Shown piece after piece: positions 15,194 through 23,834 of a DNA stretch of 64,000 bases. The notes under the pieces were generated by a model. The model ran no database searches. It saw only the letters and a list, made by a program, of their open reading frames with translations, and had not been told where the DNA came from. Numbering within the stretch: the first letter of the stretch is position 1; every line of letters starts with the position of its first letter. A program made the position numbers and the translations under genes. The DNA is from CALIBK01 sp037444165 (GTDB lineage: Bacteria > Desulfobacterota > BSN033 > UBA1163), in the NCBI GenBank assembly GCA_037444165.1, contig JBBIMX010000004.1, positions 13,229 through 77,228 of the forward strand. Direction: 5' to 3'.

Positions 15194-17188
15194 TCAATGT
15201 TGAGGGGGTGGGGACTCTAAAAGTTGAATGGTCTCCAGGATCGCTTCCTTCTTTCCGATAAGATAGAGGAGATCCCCTCCCTCGAAAATAAAATTAGGTT
15301 CCGGATTGGGAAAGATCTCCTCTCCTCTTTTTACAGCGATCACGGTGACTCCTGCTCGAGAACGAATCTGAAGATCTTTAATGGAGCGACCCTGAATTGG
15401 AGCGTCTTTATTGATCAGATAGGTCTCCACCTCTATATCCGAAATCACCTCGCACTTCTCCGGAAGGCTTCTCGGCGGAAGCTCCACTCTTCGCAACACC
15501 TCATAACTTCCTTTTCGGATATTCTCGATCTGCTCCATGAGAAGATTTCTTGGGACCTGGTAATGATGAAGCACTTTAGCAAAGATTTCGATCGAGGTCT
15601 CAAATTCTTCTGGTATCACTTCATTGGCGCCCATGGCAAGGAGCTCTTCCACCTCAGAAGCATACCTTGTTCTGACAATGAGATAGAGCCTCGGATTCTC
15701 CTTTCTCGCGACGGCCACAATTCTTCGGGTTGAGGCAGGATCGGAGATGGCGACGACAAGCAAACGAGCTGTGGAGATTCCTAATTTGTGAAGAATTTCA
15801 GGGCTCGTTCCATCTCCATAGAAAATGGGCTCCCCTCTCTTTCTCATCTCAAGGACTGTCTCGTTGTTCAAGTCGAGGATGACATAAGGGATAGACGTCG
15901 CTTTTAAGACCTCCGCAAGGTTTCTTCCATTGAGACCGAAGCCGACAATGATCACATGATCTTCTCTTCTGAATGGATACCCCTCTTGATTTGCCCTCCT
16001 TCTCATTCGATCCAATCGTTCCACCAATCGTTTTGAAGTAACCCAGGCAGAAAGGCTTGGAGAGGCCCTCAGGATAAAAGGGGTAAAGAACATCGTCAAG
16101 ATCGACGCAGAGAGGAAGACCTGGTAATGAATATCTGAAATGAGGTTTGCCGATTTTCCAGCCGTTGCAAGGATGAAAGAAAATTCTCCAATTTGAGAGA
16201 GGTGAAGCCCCGTCTGGAGAGAGATCCGAAGGGGATGCCCAATGAGATGAACCGAGAGGCCTGCGAGAGTCGTCTTTAAACATAGAATGACGAGCGCCCC
16301 ACCAAAGAGCAGAGCAAGATGTTGGTAAAGAAATCGGAGATCCATGAGCATTCCAATGGAAACAAAGAAGAGTCCGTTGAAACTTTCTTTGAAAGGGAGA
16401 ATGTCAGAGATGGCCTGATAAGCATATTCGGATTCCGAGATAACGAGGCCTGCAAGGAAGGCCCCTAAGGCCAAGGAGAGACCGAATGAAGAGGTCATCA
16501 GTGCTGTCCCGAGACAGAGTAAGATGAGGGTGATAATGAATAACTCCCGGCTTCGTGTGCGGACGATCTGATGGAGGATATTGGGGACCAACCATCTCGC
16601 CCCAAAGATGATGATAAAAAGAAGGACGCCAGATTTCAGAAGGGTCCATAGGAACTCGAAGGGGCTGCCTTTTGTTCCGGAGAGGATAGGGATGAAGAGC
16701 ATGAGAGGTACCACGCAGAGATCCTGAAAAATGAGGATTCCAATTGAAAGTCGGCCATGAGGGGAGTCGATCTCTCCCCGATCAAAGAGAATCTTCATGA
16801 CGATCGCCGTGCTGCTCAGGGCTACAAGGAATCCTGAAAATAGGGCCTTGTTCCATTGACGGAGAAAGGGATAGGTGAGGAGAGAAGTGGCGATGATTGT
16901 GAGAAGGACTTGAGCGATTCCTCCGCCGAAGATGGAGGAACGGACTTTCTTTAGATTTTTCAAAGAGATTTCAAGCCCCACCATGAAGAGGAGAAGGATG
17001 ACCCCTATCTCTGCAAGGAGTTCCACCTCCCGAATATTTCTTATTAGCCCAAATCCATGAGGACCAACAAGGACCCCAGCGATGAGAAATCCAACAAGAG
17101 GAGGAATCCTTACCTTATGAAGGAGGAAGATGACAGAGGCCGACACTCCAAATAGGAGGACCAGGGTGTTTAAAAATTCGATTCCCAT
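15194..17188 (-). CDS. Kef-type monovalent cation:proton antiporter (CPA2) with TrkA-N and TrkA-C domains
   Basis: This 664-residue membrane protein has an N-terminal Na_H_Exchanger domain of about 12 spans (residues 1-385) with the LVGFLIAGVLVGPHGFG motif near 31, LSSTAIVMKIL near 124 and SLALGAFLAGLVISESEYA near 236. A cytoplasmic Rossmann TrkA-N domain follows (VIIVGFGLNGRNLAEVL near 412, with the YGDGTSPEIL segment), and then a TrkA-C domain (about 570-655). It should exchange K+ or Na+ for protons under nucleotide control. No KefF/KefG ancillary oxidoreductase is adjacent. It is divergent from tatA across a 71-bp gap. Confidence 0.9.
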   Translation of the reverse strand: MGIEFLNTLVLLFGVSASVIFLLHKVRIPPLVGFLIAGVLVGPHGFGLIRNIREVELLAEIGVILLLFMVGLEISLKNLKKVRSSIFGGGIAQVLLTIIATSLLTYPFLRQWNKALFSGFLVALSSTAIVMKILFDRGEIDSPHGRLSIGILIFQDLCVVPLMLFIPILSGTKGSPFEFLWTLLKSGVLLFIIIFGARWLVPNILHQIVRTRSRELFIITLILLCLGTALMTSSFGLSLALGAFLAGLVISESEYAYQAISDILPFKESFNGLFFVSIGMLMDLRFLYQHLALLFGGALVILCLKTTLAGLSVHLIGHPLRISLQTGLHLSQIGEFSFILATAGKSANLISDIHYQVFLSASILTMFFTPFILRASPSLSAWVTSKRLVERLDRMRRRANQEGYPFRREDHVIIVGFGLNGRNLAEVLKATSIPYVILDLNNETVLEMRKRGEPIFYGDGTSPEILHKLGISTARLLVVAISDPASTRRIVAVARKENPRLYLIVRTRYASEVEELLAMGANEVIPEEFETSIEIFAKVLHHYQVPRNLLMEQIENIRKGSYEVLRRVELPPRSLPEKCEVISDIEVETYLINKDAPIQGRSIKDLQIRSRAGVTVIAVKRGEEIFPNPEPNFIFEGGDLLYLIGKKEAILETIQLLESPPPQH

Positions 17189-17223
17189 CTTGGTGGCTTC
17201 AGGATAAAAGATTTAGCCTCCTA

Positions 17224-17253
17224 TTGCAAGGTAGAGAGAAATTATGATATAAA
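17224..17253 (+). promoter_or_regulatory. Possible promoter of the tat/biosynthetic operon with a leaderless start
   Basis: TTGCAA (17224-17229) and TATAAA (17248-17253) are separated by 18 bases. A start 7 bases after the -10 would fall on the A of the tatA ATG at 17260. I see no good Shine-Dalgarno sequence before tatA, in keeping with a leaderless or near-leaderless transcript. An overlapping TATGAT at 17243 is an alternative -10. Confidence 0.45.
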
Positions 17254-17259
17254 ATTTTC

Positions 17260-17628
17260 ATGTTTAATATTGGGCTTCCAGAATTACTCATCATCTTAGC
17301 CATCGCTCTTATCGTCTTCGGTCCTAATAAACTTCCAGAACTGGCCAGGGCTTTTGGGCGAGCCATGAGAGAATTTAAGAAGGCGACCGAAGAGGTGAAG
17401 GAGAGCTTTGAGGCCGAAACGAGAGACCTTGAAGAGATCAAATCTGAACTCACCCAGGGCCATCTTTTGACCGACTTAACCCAGGAACTTTCTTCTGAGG
17501 AAGAAGTCCTCAGGGAATCTCAGGCTGAAGCCGTGCAGGCCGCTGAAGCCATTTTGCCCCAAAGGGAAGACACCGATGAGGTGAAAAAGGAAGAGGGACC
17601 GAAAGAGGAGTTTCCTTCTCATGGATGA
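17260..17628 (+). CDS. tatA: Sec-independent protein translocase TatA/TatB family subunit
   Basis: This 122-residue protein has the TatA/B layout: a short periplasmic N-terminus (MFNIGLPELL), one membrane helix (IILAIALIVF), the hinge FGPNKLPELARAFGR, an amphipathic helix and a long acidic tail. The Glu at residue 8 and the GP-x-LP hinge lean toward TatB, whereas TatA usually has Gln there. As the only TatA-family gene here it may serve both roles. It forms the Tat pore with TatC for export of folded proteins across the inner membrane. It overlaps tatC by 8 bp. Confidence 0.85.
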   Translation: MFNIGLPELLIILAIALIVFGPNKLPELARAFGRAMREFKKATEEVKESFEAETRDLEEIKSELTQGHLLTDLTQELSSEEEVLRESQAEAVQAAEAILPQREDTDEVKKEEGPKEEFPSHG

Positions 17629-18385
17629 GAAGAAACTACCGCTCACGGCCCATCTTCAAGAGTTAAGATCGAGGCTCATCGCCTCCTTCATCGCCATCGG
17701 GATTGGCTTTATTGTTTGTTATACCTTCTCTCAAACCCTCTTCGATATTCTTGCCAAACCCCTTTTTAAGCTTCTTCCTCAGGGAGGTTCACTGATCTTT
17801 ACCAGTGTAGCGGAGGCCTTCTTTACCTATATGAAGGTGGCCTTCATCGGAGGGCTCATCCTCGCCTCTCCTTTTGTTCTCTACCAGATCTGGGCTTTTG
17901 TGGCTCCAGGACTCTATCGGCATGAAAAACGATATGTCCTGCCTTTACTTTTTGGAGGATCCTTCTTCTTTCTCTTAGGAATTCTCTTTGGATATTTCAT
18001 TGCCATCCCCGTTGGGTTTAAGTTTCTCTTGGGATATGCCGCAGACCTGATCAAACCCATGCCCAGCATGAAGGAGTATCTCTCCTTCTCTATCAAATTT
18101 TTATTGGCCTTCGGTCTCGTCTTTGAATTTCCTGTGGTCTTAGTGATGTTGGCGAGGATAGGTATCATTGATGCTCGAATGATGGCTAAACAGAGAAAGT
18201 ATGCCATCCTTCTCATTTTTATATTTGCAGCCGTCCTGACTCCGCCCGACCTCATCTCCCAGCTTATCATGGCCTTCCCGCTGATCGGACTTTATGAATG
18301 GAGTATCCTTCTTGCAAAAATCTTCGGGAAGAAAACGAAACCAGGAACAAAAATCGAATCCCAAGAAGGCGTCCATACGCACTGA
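17621..18385 (+). CDS. tatC: Sec-independent protein translocase subunit TatC
   Basis: This 254-residue membrane protein is TatC, the twin-arginine signal receptor. It has HLQELRSRLIASF at residues 10-22, the cytosolic segment with the conserved Glu/Arg that reads the RR signal, followed by six predicted spans. The PGLYRHEKRYV loop is near residue 91 and the LTPPD segment near 206. The start lies inside the end of tatA. The ATP-grasp gene begins 34 bp after it, and from here to 34885 there is no gap longer than about 70 bp on this strand. Confidence 0.95.
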   Translation: MDEKKLPLTAHLQELRSRLIASFIAIGIGFIVCYTFSQTLFDILAKPLFKLLPQGGSLIFTSVAEAFFTYMKVAFIGGLILASPFVLYQIWAFVAPGLYRHEKRYVLPLLFGGSFFFLLGILFGYFIAIPVGFKFLLGYAADLIKPMPSMKEYLSFSIKFLLAFGLVFEFPVVLVMLARIGIIDARMMAKQRKYAILLIFIFAAVLTPPDLISQLIMAFPLIGLYEWSILLAKIFGKKTKPGTKIESQEGVHTH

Positions 18386-18419
18386 GAGATGGAGGGGGAG
18401 GACAAAGTGATCGATCCCT

Positions 18420-19574
18420 ATGCGGGTCTTCGTTACAGATGGACACTTCAGGAAAACACTGGCCCTCGTTCGATCCCTTGGGGAAAAAAGGGTTTCGGTC
18501 ACAGTGGGTGAGAGAACCTTTCTCAATACCTCCTTTTTCTCAAAGTACTGTTCAAATCGAGTCGTCTACCCCTCTCCCCGACGATATCCCCAACGATTTA
18601 TTGAATATCTATTAACGGAAATTAGAACACATCACTATGACTGCCTCTTTCCGATGGAAGAGGAAACCCTTATCTTGATTGCAAAATATCAATCTGAGAT
18701 TTCGAAACATACCTATCTCCTCATTCCTGAGCTCGAAAAGATTGAGTTTGTCCGTGATAAAGGAAAACTGATCCAATTTGCAGAAACTCATGGGATTCCA
18801 GTGCCAAAAACTTACCCGTCCTTTTCCTCTCCTCCCCCCTCCCTTCCCATTCCAGCCGTGATCAAGCCCCGGATCAGCTCCGGTTCCTTTGGAATTCTCT
18901 ATGTGAAAAAAAGGGAAGAACTTCACCCTTCCTATCAAAAGGTCCATGAGCGTTATCCATTCCCTTTGATCCAGGAATATATCCCAGACGGAGGAGGAAC
19001 CTTTGGCCTCTCTGCCCTCTTTGATGAGGCCTCAAAGGTGAAGGCTGCCTTCGTTCATAAGAAGTTAAGGATGTATCCTGTTCAAGGAGGACCAAGTACG
19101 CTGAGGGAGAGTGTAAACCATCCCCAGATTATGGAGATGGGGCTCTCCCTATTAAAAGCATTGAATTGGGTTGGGGTGGCGATGGTCGAATTTAAGGTGG
19201 ATCCAAGAGATGGGCTGCCGAAACTCATGGAGGTCAATCCCAGATTCTGGGGTTCTTTACAATTAGCCATCCTCTCCGGGATAGACTTTCCCTATTTGAT
19301 TCTAAGAATGGCAAAAGGGGAAAAGATTGAGCCGGTTCTTCATTACGAAGTGGGAAGACGGTGCCGGTGGCTTCTGCTTGGGGATGTCCTTCATTTTTTA
19401 AAGAATCCCAATCGATTCAAGCTTAACCCTTCTTTCTTTCGCTTCTTTGATCCCAATACCTCTGACGATATCCTTTCAAAAAAGGACCCTTTTGCCGTCT
19501 TAGGGGCCATGGCCACCTTCCTTACCTTCCTTTATGATCCCGAAATGAAACGCTTTCTTGAAAGAAGGGGATAG
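18420..19574 (+). CDS. ATP-grasp domain carboxylate ligase-like protein
   Basis: This 384-residue protein is an ATP-grasp enzyme. The N-terminal Rossmann-like pre-ATP domain (MRVFVTDGHFRKTLALVRSL) is followed by a CPSase/carboxylate-amine ligase type ATP-grasp fold: KGKLIQFAETHGIPVPKTYP near 117, AVIKPRISSGSFGI near 145 (first nucleotide lysine), PLIQEYIPDGGG near 185 and the metal-binding MEVNPRFWGSL near 268. Such enzymes form an amide or ester through an acyl-phosphate. The substrate is unknown; D-aspartate ligase-like and biotin-carboxylase-like relatives exist. It opens the biosynthetic part of the operon. Confidence 0.82.
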   Translation: MRVFVTDGHFRKTLALVRSLGEKRVSVTVGERTFLNTSFFSKYCSNRVVYPSPRRYPQRFIEYLLTEIRTHHYDCLFPMEEETLILIAKYQSEISKHTYLLIPELEKIEFVRDKGKLIQFAETHGIPVPKTYPSFSSPPPSLPIPAVIKPRISSGSFGILYVKKREELHPSYQKVHERYPFPLIQEYIPDGGGTFGLSALFDEASKVKAAFVHKKLRMYPVQGGPSTLRESVNHPQIMEMGLSLLKALNWVGVAMVEFKVDPRDGLPKLMEVNPRFWGSLQLAILSGIDFPYLILRMAKGEKIEPVLHYEVGRRCRWLLLGDVLHFLKNPNRFKLNPSFFRFFDPNTSDDILSKKDPFAVLGAMATFLTFLYDPEMKRFLERRG

Positions 19575-19644
19575 AAGAGATTCGATTCCCCTTGAAATTG
19601 AAGCTCGAAATAAAGAAAATGATAGAAAATGAAAAGGAACGGTG

Positions 19645-20334
19645 ATGATGATCTCCAAAGAAAAAATCTGTATCCTCATCCCTGCCTATAATGCTCAGAA
19701 CACGATTGGACCTGTCCTGGAGAAAGCCTGTTCCTTGGGGTTAGATACCCTTGTCGTCAACGATGGGTCCACGGATGGGACTTCAGCAATAGTCCAAAGC
19801 TATGGGGTGAAGCTCTTGGAACATCCCAAGAATCTTGGAAAAGGGGCATCTCTTCGGACTGGATTTCAATATCTCCTTGAGAAGAATTATGAGTTAGTCA
19901 TTACGCTCGATGCGGATGGTCAACACGATCCCTTAGAAATTCCCCTCCTTCTTAAAGCCTTTGATCGGGCGGAACCTGATCTTCTCATTGGTTCGAGAGC
20001 TGCAGAATTCGGGCAGATGCCTTTTCTTCGCCGGTTCTGGAATCGATTGGGAGTGAGGGCAGTCAGTCGCCTCTGTCACGCCGATATTACGGATAGTCAA
20101 TCAGGATTTCGAGTGATGCGAACAGAGCTGTTACGAAGGATTTCTCTCACCACAAAGGGATTTGACACCGAATTGGAACTTTTGATCAAAGCTTGCAAAA
20201 TGGGGTTTCGTGTGTTATCCATTCCTGTACATTCTCAAAAATTTAATGGCCCATTTCCCAGTCATTTTAAACCCGTCAAAGACACATGGTTGGTTTGTAA
20301 ATTATTTCTCAGGAGTCTCTTTTGGAAGGCATAG
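19645..20334 (+). CDS. Family 2 glycosyltransferase (dolichyl/polyprenyl-phosphate mannose synthase-like)
   Basis: This protein of about 229 residues is a soluble GT2 (GT-A fold) enzyme. It has CILIPAYNAQNTI near the start, VVNDGSTDGTSAI near 40, LGKGASLRTGF near 70, the metal-binding TLDADGQHDP near 94 and DSQSGFRVM near 150. This set is typical of enzymes that transfer a sugar from a nucleotide sugar to a polyprenyl phosphate or lipid. It has no C-terminal membrane helices. The ATG at 19645 follows AAAAGGA by 6 bases; a GTG one codon earlier and an ATG one codon later are also possible. Confidence 0.85.
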   Translation: MMISKEKICILIPAYNAQNTIGPVLEKACSLGLDTLVVNDGSTDGTSAIVQSYGVKLLEHPKNLGKGASLRTGFQYLLEKNYELVITLDADGQHDPLEIPLLLKAFDRAEPDLLIGSRAAEFGQMPFLRRFWNRLGVRAVSRLCHADITDSQSGFRVMRTELLRRISLTTKGFDTELELLIKACKMGFRVLSIPVHSQKFNGPFPSHFKPVKDTWLVCKLFLRSLFWKA

Positions 20335-20339
20335 AATAA

Positions 20340-21737
20340 ATGGATATTTATCAAAAGGCTAAACACTATTCGATCGAAAAATTTACCGTCAGTGCCTTAT
20401 CCCTTCTGTCCAATGCGTCAGAGGAGCATTTGATTCGATTGACCATTCTGGCCGAAAAGATTCCCCAGAAAGAATCCTATCGGGAAAAGATTCGCTGGAT
20501 TCGAACCCTCTTTGAAACCCATCATCCTGGATTGACCTTGGCTAAAAGAGTTCTCAGCCAAACCCATCCCCTTCATCGACATAAACTGATCTCAAACTTC
20601 ATCATCAATCAACTCCTCGTGGGAACGAATCAACGAAAAGCCTTTGCGGAAAAAAGCGGGTTCTACCCACCCGATGCCATGCTCCTCAGTCCCACGATGA
20701 GATGTAACCTCCGATGTTATGGTTGTTATGCAGGGTCCTATTCAAAGCAAGAGGATCTCCCCTTGGAGATTATTGATCGACTGATAGAAGAATGCAAAGG
20801 GATGGGAATCTATTTGGTTCTGATGACCGGAGGGGAACCCTTTCTGAGGGAAGACCTTTTTGATCTCTTCGAGAAGCATGGGGACTGTCTCTTCCAAATT
20901 TATACCAATGCCACTCTTATCGATGAGAGGATGATCGAACGATTGGTTTCTCTGGGAAACGTGGTTCCAGCGATCAGCCTCGAAGGGTTCCGAGAGGAGA
21001 CCGATGAAAGAAGGGGAAAAGGGCGATTTGATCAAATCCTTAAGGTGATGGATGGGCTAAGGAGGGCCGGCCTCTTCTTCGCTGTCTCCACCACTCAGAC
21101 CTCGAAAAATACAGAGGTATTGGGCAGCGAGGCTTTCGTTGACTTTTTGATTGAGAAGGGATGCATCCTCCTCTGGAATTTTCATTATGTTCCCATTGGA
21201 AAGGACCCGGATCTCAGTTTGATGGCCACCCCGGAACAGAGACAGAAGATCAGGCAACGCTTTGCGTATTTTCGGGCGACTAAACCCATGCTCTTTGTGG
21301 ACTTCTGGAATGATGGTTGTCTGACCGGGGGGTGTATCGCAGCTGGGAGAAAGTACTTCCACGTCAATGCAAGAGGGGATGTTGAACCCTGTGTGTTCTG
21401 TCATTTCGCCTCGGATAATATCAAAGAAACGACCCTTTTCGAAGCCCTCAACTCACCCCTCTTCAAAGAGATCCGTAAAAGACAGCCCTTCTCGGAGAAC
21501 CTCTATCGTCCCTGTCTTTTGATTGATCATCCGGAACAAGGAAGAGAGATTGCCTTAAAGCATGCCCGATACTTCACCCACCCCCAAGCCGAACAATTCT
21601 TTACCGAATTCTCTCAGGCCATTGATGCCTACGCGAAACGGTATGGTGAGATTGCCGAGAGGGCTTGGCAAGAACAGAAACAACTGAAAAACCAACAAAG
21701 GGGTCATGGCCAAAAGGTTGCGGGTAGACATGGATGA
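20340..21737 (+). CDS. Radical SAM protein with C-terminal cysteine cluster (SPASM-like)
   Basis: This 465-residue protein has an unrecognised helical N-terminal region (about 1-110), then a radical SAM core with C122, C126 and C129 in RCNLRCYGCY, the GGEPF motif near 163 and an SLEGF strand. The C-terminus has a second set of cysteines (CLTGGC, then VEPCVFCHFASDN and a later Cys in RPCLL) resembling a SPASM or twitch auxiliary cluster site. SPASM enzymes often modify peptides, but relatives of this architecture also act on small molecules or lipids. It overlaps the next gene by 4 bp, so a functional link with the dehydratase-like proteins is likely. Confidence 0.85.
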   Translation: MDIYQKAKHYSIEKFTVSALSLLSNASEEHLIRLTILAEKIPQKESYREKIRWIRTLFETHHPGLTLAKRVLSQTHPLHRHKLISNFIINQLLVGTNQRKAFAEKSGFYPPDAMLLSPTMRCNLRCYGCYAGSYSKQEDLPLEIIDRLIEECKGMGIYLVLMTGGEPFLREDLFDLFEKHGDCLFQIYTNATLIDERMIERLVSLGNVVPAISLEGFREETDERRGKGRFDQILKVMDGLRRAGLFFAVSTTQTSKNTEVLGSEAFVDFLIEKGCILLWNFHYVPIGKDPDLSLMATPEQRQKIRQRFAYFRATKPMLFVDFWNDGCLTGGCIAAGRKYFHVNARGDVEPCVFCHFASDNIKETTLFEALNSPLFKEIRKRQPFSENLYRPCLLIDHPEQGREIALKHARYFTHPQAEQFFTEFSQAIDAYAKRYGEIAERAWQEQKQLKNQQRGHGQKVAGRHG

Positions 21738-22834
21738 AAGTTACCTTTCCTCATCTTGGCACCATGCATATCTTCTGCAAGGCCATTGCAGAGACCTCCC
21801 ACATCCCTTATGTCGTTCCTCCTGAGACCAGTCGCAGAACCCTTACCTTAGGCGTTCAACATTCAAACGAATGTATCTGTCTTCCTTTTAAAATCATCCT
21901 GGGGAATTTCATCGAGGCCCTGGAACGGGGGGCAGATACGATTGTCATGGTTGGAAGTGGTCCTCCCTGTCGACTGGGACTCTATGATCTGGTTCACAAA
22001 GTCATTCTCGAAGACCTTGGGCTTCCTTTTCGATGGCTGACGATCCCTCCTCGATTGACCTGGCAGGCCTTCTGGAAAAACTATGAAGAGACAAAGGAGC
22101 TCAAAAAAGAGTTGACCTGGAAAAATATTCTTCTTTTCCCTTATGGACTCTATATGGGATGGAAGAAGATGATGGCCTGTGAGACCCTCGAGAAGCTGGC
22201 GATGAAGGTCAGGCCAAAAGAGATCCGAAAGGGAGAGACTCAGAAAAGATTAAAGAAGGCCCTCGATTGGGTGGATAAAGCTCAAACGCCAAAAAAAGTG
22301 GAGGAAGCCCTGAAGGGGGGAGAAAAACTCCTTCTAAACACGGAACAGGATCCTTCTCGAGCCGTTCTTAAAATTGCCATCGTAGGGGAACTCTATACGG
22401 TGATGGATCCCCATATCAATCGAGGAGTCGAACAGAAATTAGGAGAATTGGGAGCAGAGGTCACCCGTTCTTCCTGGTTTTCCACCCATATCCTCAGAAG
22501 TCTGAGAAAAAATAAAGCCAATCGACTCTCGGAGAGGATTCAGTTCCTCGAGGCTTCAAAGCTTTATCTGGGTTATGACGTGGGAGCGGAGTGTAATGTC
22601 TCGATAGGAGAAGCGATCTTAAGATCCAGAGAGGGGTATGATGGGGTCGTCCATCTCATGCCCTTTGCCTGTATGCCTGAGACTACCGCTTCCGGGATTT
22701 TAACCCGGGTGGGGAAGGATTGGAACATCCCCATCCTGACCCTTCTTCTGGATGAACAGGAAATCGAGGGCCGGATTCAAACTCTCCTTGAGGCCTTTGT
22801 GGAGATGTTGCAGTGGAAGAGAAAGGGGTCATAG
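21734..22834 (+). CDS. 2-hydroxyacyl-CoA dehydratase D-component-like protein (activase-associated)
   Basis: This 366-residue protein resembles the HgdB/BcrB-like part of the very long acyl-CoA dehydratase activase-related proteins. C47 and C49 (ECICLPFK), C79 (SGPPCRLG), a Cys in GAECNVSIGEA near 285 and one in PFACMPE near 310 are well placed for an iron-sulfur cluster. The middle is a Lys/Glu-rich helical linker. True dehydratases use ATP-driven single-electron reduction of an acyl-CoA. Here the partner substrate is unknown, and the protein may instead be an electron-transfer or activation component. It overlaps the following DUF2229 gene by 22 bp. Confidence 0.75.
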   Translation: MKVTFPHLGTMHIFCKAIAETSHIPYVVPPETSRRTLTLGVQHSNECICLPFKIILGNFIEALERGADTIVMVGSGPPCRLGLYDLVHKVILEDLGLPFRWLTIPPRLTWQAFWKNYEETKELKKELTWKNILLFPYGLYMGWKKMMACETLEKLAMKVRPKEIRKGETQKRLKKALDWVDKAQTPKKVEEALKGGEKLLLNTEQDPSRAVLKIAIVGELYTVMDPHINRGVEQKLGELGAEVTRSSWFSTHILRSLRKNKANRLSERIQFLEASKLYLGYDVGAECNVSIGEAILRSREGYDGVVHLMPFACMPETTASGILTRVGKDWNIPILTLLLDEQEIEGRIQTLLEAFVEMLQWKRKGS

Positions 22835-23832
22835 GAATTCCAAGGGCATTGATGTTTTATCGATATTTCCCCCTCTGGAGGAGTTTCTTCGAGGAGTTGG
22901 GTTGGAAGGTCCTCACCTCGGAGGAGTTAGGGAAAAGGGGAAGGCTTATCTATTTTGAGGACAGTTGCCTTCCCATGAAACTTTTAGTCACCCATTCCCT
23001 CTCTTTAAAGGAAAGGGTCGACTTCCTATTCATTCCCCGCTTGGTCAGCCTCGATCGAGATTATATCATGTGCCCTAAGTTTCGAGGGGCTCCAGACATT
23101 GCTCGATTAGCCATGGAGGGATCCCCTCCAATACTGGATGAAACCATCGATGGACGAACGAAAGGATTTTCCTGGGAGGACGCCTTTTTAAGGATTGGAA
23201 AGAGATTGGGGGCTCAAAGAAAGGACATTCAAAAGGCTATCAAGAAGGCCTGGACTTTTTATTTCAATTTCATGAAGGGATGGGAAGAACGGATCAATAC
23301 CCTTCCTTTGAATCAACTTTGGGAATTTGAAATCCCTCCCGAGACCTCACAAAGAAAGGAGGAGCAATCCTATCGCGTAGCCTTAATAGGACATCCTTAC
23401 AATCTTTATGATAGGGATATCAGTAAAGATCTCCTCTCCTTTATTCGAAAGCTTGGGATGAGAATCACCACCTCGGATTCCCTTTCAAAAAAAGAGGTGG
23501 AGCAGGAGGTCTCAGGTCTTTCAAAAGAGATCTACTGGTCCTCAGGAAGAGAGATAGTCGGCTCTCTGTTTCACTTTCTCTCCAGCTCCCTTGATGGGGT
23601 GATTTTTCTTACCTCTTTCAAATGCGGGATCGATGCCCTCCTTCAGGAATTTGTCAAAAGAAGATTAAAGTGGATGGGAGAAAGCAAGAAGCCTCTCCTC
23701 ATCCTCACCCTCGATGAGCATTCAGGAAGGGAGGGGTTGATGACACGGCTTGAAGCCTTCAGGGATGTGTTGGAACAAAAGAAGATTCAAAATCCGATCC
23801 ATGAGGGTCAAAACCCTCTCACGGATGGTTAA
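22813..23832 (+). CDS. DUF2229 acyl-CoA dehydratase activase-related protein
   Basis: This 339-residue protein begins with the DUF2229 signature: GIPRALMFYRYFPLWRSFFE (residues 8-27), a GW(K)VLTSEEL strand and the FEDSCLPMKLLVTH motif with C52, then YIMCPKFRG. In many anaerobes this domain is one module of a giant protein that also holds BcrA-type activase and HgdB-like modules; here the modules are separate genes. The start is GTG at 22813, within the end of the previous gene, with GGAGATG upstream. Its biochemical role is not established for the family. Confidence 0.78.
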   Translation: MEEKGVIGIPRALMFYRYFPLWRSFFEELGWKVLTSEELGKRGRLIYFEDSCLPMKLLVTHSLSLKERVDFLFIPRLVSLDRDYIMCPKFRGAPDIARLAMEGSPPILDETIDGRTKGFSWEDAFLRIGKRLGAQRKDIQKAIKKAWTFYFNFMKGWEERINTLPLNQLWEFEIPPETSQRKEEQSYRVALIGHPYNLYDRDISKDLLSFIRKLGMRITTSDSLSKKEVEQEVSGLSKEIYWSSGREIVGSLFHFLSSSLDGVIFLTSFKCGIDALLQEFVKRRLKWMGESKKPLLILTLDEHSGREGLMTRLEAFRDVLEQKKIQNPIHEGQNPLTDG

Positions 23833-23834
23833 CG

